DNA from: a virus
Virus record (IMG/VR): IMGVR_UViG_3300040751_000875
Location: 1 to 64,000 of that record
DNA length: 64,000 nucleotides
Reading direction: 5' to 3' (one strand)
Within the stretch, counting starts at the first letter, position 1. Every line of letters starts with the position of its first letter. The notes under the pieces were generated by a model, which was not told where the DNA came from, ran no database searches, and saw nothing but the letters and a program-made list of their open reading frames with translations. The position numbers were made by a program, and so were the translations under genes. Shown here one piece after another: positions 8,079 to 16,497 of this stretch.

Positions 8079-8428
8079 TGAAATCTTTTAAGCAAATCAG
8101 AGAAGACATTTTCAAATTAAAGAACTTTAAGGATCGTGATCGTAAAGGTCATGAGGCTTATATGAATATCGAAATTGTTAAGGGTAATACCAGTAATAAG
8201 TATGATGATGATTTCGGTTTCAATAAGCAAGAACTAGGTGTTATGGATAAGGTTATTAGTAAAATTAAGAATATGCATATTTCTAGTTTTGATGGTGGTA
8301 ACACTGCTCCTGCATCTTTAGAGTTTTATGGGGATGAGGCTTCTTTAAAGAAATTTGCATCAGATAAAAATGTACAAAAGATTGTTAAAAAATACAAAGG
8401 TAAAGTATCTGGACCATATAAAGCTTAA
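8078..8428 (+). CDS. Hypothetical protein with MKSFKQ leader
   Basis: 116 aa. Starts MKSFKQIREDIF, partly matching the shared leader but without a clear protease site. The body is a small alpha/beta domain with SFDGGNTAPASLEFYG and a Lys-rich end. No known family recognised. One-base overlap with the previous gene and last of this tightly coupled set before a 21-base gap. Confidence 0.6.
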   Translation: MKSFKQIREDIFKLKNFKDRDRKGHEAYMNIEIVKGNTSNKYDDDFGFNKQELGVMDKVISKIKNMHISSFDGGNTAPASLEFYGDEASLKKFASDKNVQKIVKKYKGKVSGPYKA

Positions 8429-8449
8429 TTGACTTATATATAATATATA

Positions 8450-8818
8450 ATGAAAGTATTTGACGAATTAAATAGACGTAATTTTGAATTATATGCTTCT
8501 CAGAATTATAATAACCCTGAGTGCATTGACATAGAAGAATTCAAAGAGGACTTGGCAAGATTTAAATATCTAAAAAGACTTCTGAGAAGGTATGAGGTAA
8601 CCGAAGACTTGCAAGAAAGATTGATTTTAAATCATCTGATTGTGTTATATAACGTCTTCGGTATAACTGCTGCCAATAAAATGATATGGTATAAAATAGA
8701 AAGGGAACACTGGACTTATATTAAACCATTTCTAGTCTTCCTTAATTACTTACCAGTGGATGAAAAGGTTGATATACCTTTAGATCCATATATTGTAGAC
8801 GTACTTAGGAAAATTTAA
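8450..8818 (+). CDS. Conserved T4-like phage hypothetical protein (122 aa)
   Basis: Largely helical: MKVFDELNRRNFELYASQNY, then FKYLKRLLRRYEVTEDLQERL and a hydrophobic LNHLIVLYNVFGI segment. From memory, similar proteins lie in the same position in marine T4-like genomes, paired with the downstream gene. No function known to me. No clear SD precedes the ATG; the upstream 20 bases are nearly pure A/T. TAATG overlap with the next gene. Confidence 0.65.
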   Translation: MKVFDELNRRNFELYASQNYNNPECIDIEEFKEDLARFKYLKRLLRRYEVTEDLQERLILNHLIVLYNVFGITAANKMIWYKIEREHWTYIKPFLVFLNYLPVDEKVDIPLDPYIVDVLRKI

Positions 8819-9402
8819 TGAGTGTAGTATCAAGAACAGCTGATTTATTTTACGCCTTTAGGTTTCTAAAGTTGTTGGTTACTCCATGGGATAAAATGGG
8901 TGCATACGAATATGGTATTGTTGACGAGAATGGAAAAGTTTTAATTAAGGGTAAAGATATAACAGACCCTAAGGCAAAGGCAGAGTACACGGTTTTTCAT
9001 AGGTTGGTATTTAACCTAAAAAGGATTTTAAATAAACTGCCTTTCGGTAAAACAAAACTGGCATCTTATGCTGCCGCTTTGTTTTTAATAAAGGAAAATA
9101 CTGGACTAACAGAAGAACAAATTAGAAAGGTATTGGAAGAAATTTTAGAGGATATGGATGAATCACTAAATGAGGAAGTATTCTTCGTTAAAGATGATGT
9201 CATTAATCCTGGTAAATATAAATTAGTTTCTGAAATGGCTAGTATGGATACGGGAGAAATTATTGCTTTTCCTGGCCAAGAAGTGGTAATATCACTTCAC
9301 AGTAAACCAGTAGACTATATGTTTAATACTGGAATTTACGAGGTAACACATACTTTAACACAACAGAAATTATATATAACTAGTGGAGATATACAAAAAT
9401 GA
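8818..9402 (+). CDS. Conserved T4-like phage hypothetical protein (194 aa)
   Basis: Two parts. Residues 1-120 contain TPWDKMGAYEYGIVDENGKV and helices. A beta-rich C-terminal part (DDVINPGKYKLVSE, GQEVVISLHSKPVDYMFN) looks like a small barrel. From memory, it is a conserved partner of the gene before it in T4-like marine phages. Not an enzyme by visible motifs; a virion or head-related role is possible. ATGA overlap with the next gene. Confidence 0.6.
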   Translation: MSVVSRTADLFYAFRFLKLLVTPWDKMGAYEYGIVDENGKVLIKGKDITDPKAKAEYTVFHRLVFNLKRILNKLPFGKTKLASYAAALFLIKENTGLTEEQIRKVLEEILEDMDESLNEEVFFVKDDVINPGKYKLVSEMASMDTGEIIAFPGQEVVISLHSKPVDYMFNTGIYEVTHTLTQQKLYITSGDIQK

Positions 9403-9842
9403 AAAAATTTAAAGACGTATGGGAAGATGCAGCGGCCAATTCCGTGGCAAAAGGCGGTGTCTCCCTGCCTGCAGATGCAGTTCATGATAAGAAAAAGAGG
9501 AAAAAAGCAGTGTACGATGGAAGAACAAAGGAAGGCCGTAAATTCGTAGAACGAATGTTGGCAAGAAGAAAGTCCAAAAATGAAAAGGCTCAAAAGAGTT
9601 TACAGGCGCAAAATTTAAAATCCGTTGAAGTAAAAGAAGACAGCGTAGAAGAAGCTAGAAAAGCCCCACAGATTAAACATTTAAATATTTACGGTTCAGA
9701 GATTAGTGGTTTAAGATCCGGAGGCAAATATTATATGGCAATGGCAATTGATATGAGAGGCAAACTTATGTATAAAGTAATCGATGAGTTTGGTTCTATT
9801 GAAACCATTGACCTTAAAACATTCGCAAAAAGATTCGGTTAA
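9399..9842 (+). CDS. Basic hypothetical protein with MKKFKD leader
   Basis: 147 aa. Starts MKKFKDVWEDAAANS, a variant of the shared leader. A Lys/Arg-rich middle (DKKKRKKAVYDG, RRKSKNEKAQKS) is followed by a folded C-terminal segment, YMAMAIDMRGKLMYKVI. Possibly another head-internal protein; no family recognised. Overlaps the upstream gene by 4 bases and is followed by 16 bases before the spanin-like gene. Confidence 0.6.
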   Translation: MKKFKDVWEDAAANSVAKGGVSLPADAVHDKKKRKKAVYDGRTKEGRKFVERMLARRKSKNEKAQKSLQAQNLKSVEVKEDSVEEARKAPQIKHLNIYGSEISGLRSGGKYYMAMAIDMRGKLMYKVIDEFGSIETIDLKTFAKRFG

Positions 9843-9858
9843 TTATATAGGTTAGATT

Positions 9859-10251
9859 ATGTCAAAAATATTGATGGGTATTATAGGAGCAATGGGGCTG
9901 GCAGGTTTCATGTATTATAATTTTTCTGTAGTACCAATGAAGAATAAGTTGGAAGAACAAGCAAAGGTTATTATTGCTCAAGACCTACGTGATCAAGAAC
10001 AAAGAGCTACTATAGAGTCAATTCAAAGTAATCTGACTAGAACCACACAAGCCCTTTCTGGGTTACAAATTCAAAATCAACAATACGAAGTAGAGATGGC
10101 TGAATACTTGGATATATTCAGACGTCATAACTTATCTAAATTGGCTAGTGCAAAACCTGGGATGGTAGAATTAAGAGCTAATAATGCAACTAAGGAGGTA
10201 TTCGATGCGATTGAAGCAGATAGCGCTCGTATTTCTAGCCTTAACGATTAG
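9859..10251 (+). CDS. Inner-membrane spanin-like protein (Rz-like)
   Basis: 130 aa. A single N-terminal transmembrane helix at about residues 4-20 (ILMGIIGAMGLAGFMYY) precedes a long periplasmic coiled coil (MKNKLEEQAKVIIAQD, RATIESIQSNL). This is the i-spanin architecture that links to an outer-membrane lipoprotein to disrupt the envelope at lysis. An overlapping lipoprotein gene in another frame follows directly, the classic Rz/Rz1 arrangement. Spanins evolve fast, so the call rests on architecture and context. Confidence 0.65.
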   Translation: MSKILMGIIGAMGLAGFMYYNFSVVPMKNKLEEQAKVIIAQDLRDQEQRATIESIQSNLTRTTQALSGLQIQNQQYEVEMAEYLDIFRRHNLSKLASAKPGMVELRANNATKEVFDAIEADSARISSLND

Positions 10252-10705
10252 TGGTTGTAGTTTACTTCAACAGTCTCCAAGAGAAGTTGAGATAATTACC
10301 AAACCAGTTAAAGTTGATATTGTTCAACCAGTACTACCTAGACCTATTGACTTAAAAGAACCTAAATGGTATGTGGTATCAGATACCAAAATTATAGAGG
10401 CATGTCTAAAGAGTCCAGAAACTAATAAACCTGACTGTAAGTTAGGTAGAGAAGATAAGTATCCAGAAGGATACACATATTTGGATAGATTTATAGATGA
10501 CATCAAAAAGAAACATGGCGGAGATATAGTATTTTATGCCATGACTGTGGACGATTATGAGTTAATGGCTTATAACACACAGGAAATTAAACGTTATATT
10601 AATCAACTCGGAGAAGTGATTATTTATTATAGGAATGTAACTATCGATGATGAGAAAGGCGCAGCAGTTGGTATCAAAGTGGAGGAAGAAAATGGCAACG
10701 ACTAG
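10205..10705 (+). CDS. Outer-membrane lipoprotein, o-spanin candidate (Rz1-like)
   Basis: 166 aa from the ATG at 10205, preceded by a strong AAGGAGG (10192-10198). An upstream in-frame ATG at 10184 lacks an SD and would spoil the signal peptide. The start MRLKQIALVFLALTISGC is a type II signal peptide with lipobox ISGC. Mature part: Pro-rich stretch (VQPVLPRPIDL), then a folded domain with MTVDDYELMAYN. Longer than classical Rz1, so it may carry an extra function. Overlaps the i-spanin-like gene by 47 bases and the lipase by 14. Confidence 0.65.
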   Translation: MRLKQIALVFLALTISGCSLLQQSPREVEIITKPVKVDIVQPVLPRPIDLKEPKWYVVSDTKIIEACLKSPETNKPDCKLGREDKYPEGYTYLDRFIDDIKKKHGGDIVFYAMTVDDYELMAYNTQEIKRYINQLGEVIIYYRNVTIDDEKGAAVGIKVEEENGND

Positions 10706-11453
10706 AATGAAAGAAGAAATGGGCAAATGGGATAGAGCAGAAATAGCTGCACGTCTATCTGCAATTGCATATATGAATGAGAAACCAGCACAGACTGCTG
10801 CTAAGAAATTAGGTTTTGCATGGGTAAAATTAATCAGTAAAGATGGGGCAGAAGTATTAGTGGCTAAAGATAGAAATGATTTATGGTTTGCATTTAGAGG
10901 TACTGAACCTTCTAAAATGAATGATGTTATGGCTGACCTTAAAATTATTAAGAATACTGCCAAGGCTGGTGGTAAAGTACACGGTGGATTCCAACAAGAA
11001 GTAAATGATTTATGGATGGACATTGTAAAAGAACTAGAACACAACGACCAATTAAAAGTAAGAAAAGATGTGTATATGACTGGACATAGTCTAGGCGCCG
11101 CCATGGCAACTATTGCATCTACTAGATATCAACCAGAAGAATTATTCACTTTCGGATCTCCAAGAGTTGGTGGGCCAAGATTCATTAAAAATATTAAGTG
11201 CCCACATTATAGATTTATGAATAATAACGATATAGTATGTAGAATACCACCTGCATGGTTAGGGTTTAGACACCATGGAACTATGATTTATTTCGATAGA
11301 AATGGTAATAAGGCTCCTAAACCAACATGGGGAGATTTGTTTTATGGTATTCTAAACTCGTGGAAACGATTTAAATTCTTCGATGGTGTTGTAGACCACG
11401 GAATGCCACACTACGTTAAGGCATTGCGCAAACTGGCTAAGGTAGAAAAATAA
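10692..11453 (+). CDS. Class 3 lipase-like alpha/beta hydrolase
   Basis: 253 aa from the ATG at 10692, preceded by GGAGGAA; a longer in-frame start at 10647 has no SD. GHSLGA places nucleophile Ser133; NNNDIVCRIPP places Asp180; DHGMPHY supplies His236 or His240. FAFRGTEPSK is the oxyanion-region motif of the fungal-lipase family. No signal peptide is visible. It lies directly between spanin-like genes and a membrane protein, so a role in membrane disruption at lysis or lipid remodelling is plausible but unproven. Confidence 0.8.
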   Translation: MATTRMKEEMGKWDRAEIAARLSAIAYMNEKPAQTAAKKLGFAWVKLISKDGAEVLVAKDRNDLWFAFRGTEPSKMNDVMADLKIIKNTAKAGGKVHGGFQQEVNDLWMDIVKELEHNDQLKVRKDVYMTGHSLGAAMATIASTRYQPEELFTFGSPRVGGPRFIKNIKCPHYRFMNNNDIVCRIPPAWLGFRHHGTMIYFDRNGNKAPKPTWGDLFYGILNSWKRFKFFDGVVDHGMPHYVKALRKLAKVEK

Positions 11454-11770
11454 TGTATTGGCTTCTTATTCTTACTGTTAAATCAATATTGAGTTCTGTT
11501 ATAGGATCATCTTTCTATAACTGGTTTCAAGGTACTACATTAGGTATATGGTTTCAAAAACAAGTAGACAGATTTATGCAACACTTTGCAGAAAAATATA
11601 ACTTAGAGGTTATAAAGAAAGATGCCAAGTTTAGGAAGCAATTTCCTCTGGCAGCAGAGAAGTTGGATAGGGTTGTAAAAAATTCTCATCCATGTAAAGA
11701 ACTGCATGAATTTGACGCTTATCCCAAATTGATAGCTAGAATAGAAGAGCTAGAAAAAAAAGTAAAATAG
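11453..11770 (+). CDS. Membrane-anchored hypothetical protein
   Basis: 105 aa. TAATG overlap with the lipase gene. N-terminal hydrophobic segment at about 2-20 (YWLLILTVKSILSSVIGSS) then an amphipathic FYNWFQGTTLGIWFQ and a charged helical C-terminus ending ARIEELEKKVK. Position after spanin-like and lipase genes makes a lysis accessory or holin-like role possible, but only one clear transmembrane helix is visible. Function unassigned. Confidence 0.6.
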   Translation: MYWLLILTVKSILSSVIGSSFYNWFQGTTLGIWFQKQVDRFMQHFAEKYNLEVIKKDAKFRKQFPLAAEKLDRVVKNSHPCKELHEFDAYPKLIARIEELEKKVK

Positions 11771-11773
11771 TTG

Positions 11774-11802
11774 TTTACATTTCATGTGAAATGTGATATA
11801 AT
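11774..11802 (+). promoter_or_regulatory. Sigma70-type promoter for nrdA
   Basis: TTTACA (11774-11779), 17-base spacer, TATAAT (11797-11802), with TGTGA in front of the -10. Predicted +1 near 11809, giving a 20-base leader before the ATG at 11829. Confidence 0.8.
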
Positions 11803-11828
11803 ATATACTATTAAAACATGGAATAATA

Positions 11829-14144
11829 ATGAATGGGATAAATGCAATGAAAATCAATGTCACTAAACGTGACGGTTCACAACAAGAATTTGACTTAGAA
11901 AAAGTACACAAGGTACTAGAATGGGCAGTTGACGGTATTACGGGCGTTAGTATTTCCGAAATAGAGCTCAAGGCTAATATACAGTTATATAATAATATAC
12001 CTGCATACGATATACATGAACTATTAATTAAGTCAGCAGCAGAATTAATTTCTGAACAAACTCCTAACTACCAATTCGTGGCAGCTAGGTTAATCAATTA
12101 CAAACTGCGTAAAGAAGTTTATGGTGAATATGAACCCTGGCCTCTTGCTCAGTTAATTATAGAAAATATTTATCGTAATGTATATGACGGCGAGATTATG
12201 ACAAATTATACTAGGGATGAAATTGATGAGCTAGACAAATACATTAAACACGAACGTGATGATACCTTTACCTATACTGGTATGGAACAGTTTAGAGGTA
12301 AGTACTTAGTCCAAGACCGTAAGAACAAACTCCATTATGAAACACCCCAGATGTTGTATATGTTAGTATCAGCTACGTTGTTTATGAACTACCCTAAAGA
12401 AACCCGATTAAAATATGTCAAGGATTATTATGATGCTATATCTCAGTTCTATATCTCGCTCCCTACGCCGATTATGGCTGGTGTACGGACGCCGACCCGT
12501 CAGTTTTCAAGTTGTGTGCTTATCGAATCTGGTGATAGTCTTGATTCTATTAACGCTACTGCCACTTCAATAGTAAAGTATATCAGTAAGAAGGCTGGTA
12601 TCGGTATTGGTGCAGGTGCAATCAGGGCAGAGGGTGCAAAAGTAGGAGACGGTTCCGTAGTGCACACTGGACTTATCCCATTCTTAAAATACTTTCAAGC
12701 GGCAGTTAAATCATGTTCACAAGGTGGTGTTCGTGGTGGTGCAGCGACAGTATATATTCCAGTGTGGCACTACGAATTCGAGGATCTGGTTGTTCTAAAG
12801 AATAATAAGGGAACAGAAGAGAACAGAGTCCGACACATGGACTATGCATTCCAATTTAATAAACTAATGTATGAAAGGTTACTTACAGGTGGCAATATTA
12901 CATTCTTTGATCCTAATGACGTCCCTGGTTTATATGATGCATTCTTTGCAGACCAAGATAAATTCAAAGAGCTATATGAGAAGTATGAAAGAAAAACATC
13001 TATTAGGAAAAAGTCATTACCAGCAATTCAGGTATTCTCACAATTCTTAACAGAGAGAAAGGATACGGGTAGAATATATCTAATGAATGTTGACCATGCA
13101 AATGAACATGGTGCTTTCTTGCCGGATCGAGCCCCTATTAGAATGAGTAATCTATGTTGTGAAATTGATTTACCTACTTCTCCGTTGGATGCATCTGATG
13201 AAAATGTAGGGGAAATATCACTGTGTACTTTATCAGCAATCAACTGGGGACTCATAAATGATCCAAAAGACTTTGAGAAATATTGTAATCTTTCTGTTAG
13301 GGCTCTTGATGAGCTTCTTGATTATCAAGGGTATCCAGTACCTGCCGCTAAGAGAGGTACTCTCAGCCGAAGACCTCTTGGAGTTGGTATTATTAACCTC
13401 GCATACTTCCTTGCCAAACGTGGCCTAAAATATGATAAGTCTGCATTCGAGGTTGTGGATGAATATGCAGAGGCGTGGAGTTACTACCTTATTAAGGCAT
13501 CTGCTGACTTGGCAGAAGAAAAAGGTAAAATTCCTTTAAATAATGAGACAAAATACGGCCATGGAGTTCTTCCAATTAATACATATAAGAGTGCAATAGA
13601 TAATTTAATAGGGCACAAAGAACGTATGAATTGGGACGAATTGAGAACTCAACTCAAGGCCACAGGAATTCGTAATAGTACCCTCATGGCATTAATGCCG
13701 TCAGAAACATCTGCACAGATTAGTAATAGTACAAATGGTATCGAGCCACCTAGAGCATTGGTATCATATAAACAAAGTAAGGATGGTGTTATGGCCCAAG
13801 TAGTGCCAGGGTATCATCACTTAAAGAATAAGTATGATTTACTGTGGGATCAAAAATCTCCTGAAGGATACTTGCATATCTGTGCCATCTTACAGAAGTA
13901 TATTGACCAAGGTATCTCGGTTAATACTTCATACAATCCGGAACACTTCGAGGACAATAAAATCCCTATGTCAGAAATGATAAAGGATACAGTTACTGCC
14001 TATAAGTATGGATTAAAACAACTGTATTACTTTAACACCTTTGATGGTGCTGGAGAAATGACAGACGAGACCACACATCACACATATTATGAAGGTGAGT
14101 CCGAAACATACGAAGATGATGATTGCGAGAGTTGCAAGATTTGA
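11829..14144 (+). CDS. nrdA: Class Ia ribonucleoside-diphosphate reductase, alpha subunit
   Basis: 771 aa. It converts ribonucleotides to deoxyribonucleotides with NrdB. An ATP-cone-like N-terminus (KRDGSQQEFDLEKVHKVL) is followed by FSSCVLIESGD (redox Cys). NLCCEIDLPTSP carries the Asn-Cys-Glu catalytic set, EISLCTLSAINW the second redox Cys, and ALMPSETSAQISNSTNG is conserved. The protein ends in CESCKI, the CxxC swinging arm reduced by glutaredoxin, which is encoded nearby. Full length. An alternative start is the ATG at 11847. Own strong promoter. Confidence 0.97.
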   Translation: MNGINAMKINVTKRDGSQQEFDLEKVHKVLEWAVDGITGVSISEIELKANIQLYNNIPAYDIHELLIKSAAELISEQTPNYQFVAARLINYKLRKEVYGEYEPWPLAQLIIENIYRNVYDGEIMTNYTRDEIDELDKYIKHERDDTFTYTGMEQFRGKYLVQDRKNKLHYETPQMLYMLVSATLFMNYPKETRLKYVKDYYDAISQFYISLPTPIMAGVRTPTRQFSSCVLIESGDSLDSINATATSIVKYISKKAGIGIGAGAIRAEGAKVGDGSVVHTGLIPFLKYFQAAVKSCSQGGVRGGAATVYIPVWHYEFEDLVVLKNNKGTEENRVRHMDYAFQFNKLMYERLLTGGNITFFDPNDVPGLYDAFFADQDKFKELYEKYERKTSIRKKSLPAIQVFSQFLTERKDTGRIYLMNVDHANEHGAFLPDRAPIRMSNLCCEIDLPTSPLDASDENVGEISLCTLSAINWGLINDPKDFEKYCNLSVRALDELLDYQGYPVPAAKRGTLSRRPLGVGIINLAYFLAKRGLKYDKSAFEVVDEYAEAWSYYLIKASADLAEEKGKIPLNNETKYGHGVLPINTYKSAIDNLIGHKERMNWDELRTQLKATGIRNSTLMALMPSETSAQISNSTNGIEPPRALVSYKQSKDGVMAQVVPGYHHLKNKYDLLWDQKSPEGYLHICAILQKYIDQGISVNTSYNPEHFEDNKIPMSEMIKDTVTAYKYGLKQLYYFNTFDGAGEMTDETTHHTYYEGESETYEDDDCESCKI

Positions 14145-14317
14145 AAAAGAAAGAACGAATTCCACTAAAAGGTGGAGAAGAGTTTGACGCACTTACACCA
14201 GCACGTAAACGGTATAAGTATTTAACTAGCCCTGGTGTTACCAAAAACATTAAAAAGGGTTATAATAAACGATTTAGAAAAAAAGGAAAAATTAATGTCA
14301 GTATTGAAGAAGAATAA
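14123..14317 (+). CDS. Small basic conserved phage protein between nrdA and nrdB
   Basis: 64 aa from ATG 14123. TTG at 14141, overlapping the nrdA stop as TTGA, is an equally good coupled start. The body, with GGEEFDALTPARKRYKY and IKKGYNKRFRKKGK, matches a small Arg/Lys-rich family I recall from many T4-like phages. Overlaps nrdA by 22 bases and nrdB by 23. Function unknown. Confidence 0.6.
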   Translation: MRELQDLKKKERIPLKGGEEFDALTPARKRYKYLTSPGVTKNIKKGYNKRFRKKGKINVSIEEE

Positions 14318-15368
14318 AAAGTCCCATCTGGAGAAAAATATGTTCTTAGATGAAGGCGTAGATATTCAAAGATATGATGAACTAAAATACCCACAATTAG
14401 ATAAGATTACCGAAAAACAATTAGGATTCTTTTGGAGACCCGAAGAGGTAGATATTTCAAAAGATAAAAAAGATTTCGATTCTCTTACCGAACATGAGAA
14501 GCATATTTTTACATCAAATTTAAAGAGACAGATTGTATTGGATTCGGTACAGGGCCGTGCACCTAATCTTGCATTCTTACCTATTGCATCTCTACCAGAA
14601 GTAGAGAACTGGATTGAAACTTGGTCATTCTTTGAAACAATTCACAGCAAGAGTTATACACATATCATTCGTAATATATATCCAGACCCTTCGAAGGTAT
14701 TTGATGGCATTTTGGATACTAAAGAAATTGGCAATTGTGCAGATTCTATTAGTACCTACTATGATGATTTGGTTACATCAAATAATGGGCCGACTAATAA
14801 AATGCAACATAAGAGAGCTATTTGGATGGCGATGATGTCTGCAAATGCATTAGAAGGAGTAAGGTTCTATGTATCATTTGCATGTTCGTGGGCCTTTGCA
14901 GAGTTAAAGAAAATGGAAGGTAATGCAAAGATTATCAAGTTTATTGCTCGTGATGAAAATGTGCACCTTGCATCAACTACTACAATGTTAAAACTCTTAC
15001 AGAAAGAAGATAAAGACTTTGCAAAGATTGCAAAACAAACTGAAAAAGAATCCATTCAGTTATATGTAGATGTAATTGAACAAGAAAAGGCATGGGCCGA
15101 ATACCTGTTCCGTGACGGTTCTATGATTGGTCTAAATTCAAAACTCTTATGTGACTATATAGAATGGATTGGTTGTAAAAGAATGAGGGCAATTGGATTA
15201 CCTTGTCCGTATACAGTTACTCAAATGAATCCATTACCATGGACAGAAAAATGGATTTCTGGAGGTAATGTTCAAGTAGCACCACAAGAGACCGAAATAA
15301 GTTCCTATGTGGTTGGGGGTGTAAAACAAGACGTAGATGACAACACACTAAAAGGACTCAGTCTATAA
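14295..15368 (+). CDS. nrdB: Class Ia ribonucleoside-diphosphate reductase, beta subunit
   Basis: 357 aa from ATG 14295, preceded by AAGGAAAAATTA. An earlier in-frame ATG at 14235 adds residues unlike the family. Supplies the diferric-tyrosyl radical for NrdA. Metal ligands visible: FFETIHSKSYTH (Glu, His and radical Tyr four residues on), ALEGVRFYVSF (Glu), RDENVHLAST (Glu, His). Full length for NrdB. TAATG overlap with the next gene. Confidence 0.96.
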   Translation: MSVLKKNKKSHLEKNMFLDEGVDIQRYDELKYPQLDKITEKQLGFFWRPEEVDISKDKKDFDSLTEHEKHIFTSNLKRQIVLDSVQGRAPNLAFLPIASLPEVENWIETWSFFETIHSKSYTHIIRNIYPDPSKVFDGILDTKEIGNCADSISTYYDDLVTSNNGPTNKMQHKRAIWMAMMSANALEGVRFYVSFACSWAFAELKKMEGNAKIIKFIARDENVHLASTTTMLKLLQKEDKDFAKIAKQTEKESIQLYVDVIEQEKAWAEYLFRDGSMIGLNSKLLCDYIEWIGCKRMRAIGLPCPYTVTQMNPLPWTEKWISGGNVQVAPQETEISSYVVGGVKQDVDDNTLKGLSL

Positions 15369-15565
15369 TGCCAACACAACTTAAATTTAATTTTGACAAA
15401 CCTCGAGATTGTACTCCTAAGGAACAAAAAGAGTGGATCGGCGGCGAACTTAAATATTGGGCTGATATTCAAGGCAATATTATTATAGGTTTATCAATTT
15501 TACAAGTAAGTCTTTTAGGATTCATGTTAGGTATGATGTGTGTCATAGAAAATACAATAGCTTAG
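15368..15565 (+). CDS. Small membrane protein
   Basis: 65 aa. A soluble N-terminal half (LKFNFDKPRDCTPKEQKEWI) and one transmembrane helix near 39-58 (IIIGLSILQVSLLGFMLGMM). Coupled to nrdB by TAATG and followed by AGGAG for the glutaredoxin. No family recognised. Confidence 0.55.
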   Translation: MPTQLKFNFDKPRDCTPKEQKEWIGGELKYWADIQGNIIIGLSILQVSLLGFMLGMMCVIENTIA

Positions 15566-15574
15566 GAGAATATA

Positions 15575-15805
15575 ATGAAAATAGAAATTTTTAGTAAGGA
15601 TAATTGCCCTTACTGTGATATGGCAGTGCACAAGGCACAGTCAATGATACAAGAAAGAAACGATATAGAATATTCAGTCTTTAAATTGGGAATTGATTTT
15701 GGTAGAGAAGAAATGCTAGAGAATTTCCCAGGAGCAAGAACCTTTCCCCAAATAAGAGTTGATGGGGAGAATATTGGCGGGTGGTTAGAATTTCAAAAGA
15801 TTTAA
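15575..15805 (+). CDS. Glutaredoxin
   Basis: 76 aa. The NCPYC active site (Cys11, Cys14), cis-Pro motif TFPQIRVDG and terminal GG are intact. Functional analogue of T4 NrdC: supplies electrons to the NrdA CxxC tail. SD GGAG precedes the ATG. Its place right after nrdA/nrdB supports the role. Confidence 0.92.
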   Translation: MKIEIFSKDNCPYCDMAVHKAQSMIQERNDIEYSVFKLGIDFGREEMLENFPGARTFPQIRVDGENIGGWLEFQKI

Positions 15806-15822
15806 CAAATAAGGAGTTACTT

Positions 15823-16029
15823 ATGGCATACGGAACTGCACCGACACATTGGTACGTGCATGATTGTCAATTTTGTTATAAACGATCATTTATTTCAATA
15901 GAGGATGAATGGGATACGGACGATAGATTCTGCCCTAATTGTGGTATATCATCAGAAGTGGATGCAACTTCAGACTATGGTGATACTACCGTAGAAACTT
16001 TGGATTATGACGAAGATTACGAGGAATAA
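15823..16029 (+). CDS. Small double-CxxC zinc-ribbon protein
   Basis: 68 aa from ATG 15823, preceded by AAGGAG; an in-frame ATG at 15781 lies inside the glutaredoxin gene and is unlikely. CQFC (15-18) and CPNC (37-40) form a zinc ribbon, followed by an acidic tail ending DYDEDYEE. Could be a small nucleic-acid or protein-binding regulator; no family name known to me. Overlaps the next gene by 23 bases. Confidence 0.7.
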   Translation: MAYGTAPTHWYVHDCQFCYKRSFISIEDEWDTDDRFCPNCGISSEVDATSDYGDTTVETLDYDEDYEE

Positions 16030-16456
16030 TCCCCCATGGGTATATCAAGGCATCGAGTGGCAACCACCCGAAGACTTCGATCCGAGCGACGTATATGGTT
16101 TTGTCTACATAATAACCAATCTGAAAAATCAGAGGAAATACGTAGGGAAGAAGTTCTTTTGGAGTCAGAAAACTTTACCTATAACCAAGACAAGAAAACG
16201 CAGGAAGAAGCTTAAGGTTGAATCTGATTGGAGAACCTATTGGGGCTCTAATAAACATTTAGTTGCAGAGATAGAAGAATTCGGTACAGATAATTATACC
16301 AGAGAGATTCTTCACTTATGTAAGACTAAAGGTGACTGTGCATATATGGAAGCTAAGGAACAATTCGATAGAGACGTATTACTTACCGAAGAGTATTATA
16401 ACGGAATCATATCTTGTAAAATCGGTGGACAAACCGTTAAAAATTTAATTAAATAG
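16007..16456 (+). CDS. SegE-like GIY-YIG endonuclease-family protein
   Basis: 149 aa. YGFVYIITN at 30-38 and KYVGKK at 44-49 form the GIY...YIG core. ESDWRTYWGSNKHL and EEYYNG match the SegE-like variant of the family common in T4-like phages. Likely a homing-type or stand-alone nuclease, or a domesticated relative. No ATG lies closer to the domain in frame, so the start overlapping the upstream gene is used. Confidence 0.75.
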   Translation: MTKITRNNPPWVYQGIEWQPPEDFDPSDVYGFVYIITNLKNQRKYVGKKFFWSQKTLPITKTRKRRKKLKVESDWRTYWGSNKHLVAEIEEFGTDNYTREILHLCKTKGDCAYMEAKEQFDRDVLLTEEYYNGIISCKIGGQTVKNLIK

Positions 16457-16459
16457 GGG

Positions 16460-16488
16460 TTTACATTTATGGAAAAGTGTAGTATAAT
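16460..16488 (+). promoter_or_regulatory. Sigma70-type promoter with near-leaderless start
   Basis: TTTACA (16460-16465), 17-base spacer, TATAAT (16483-16488). Predicted +1 near 16495; the ATG of the next gene is at 16498, so the leader is about 3 bases and has no room for a Shine-Dalgarno. Confidence 0.75.
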
Positions 16489-16497
16489 ATACCTATT

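Noticed and set aside
8429-8444. Promoter before 8450 (TTGACT and TATAAT)
   Set aside because: Spacer is only 4 bases; the TATAAT is probably chance in an A/T run.
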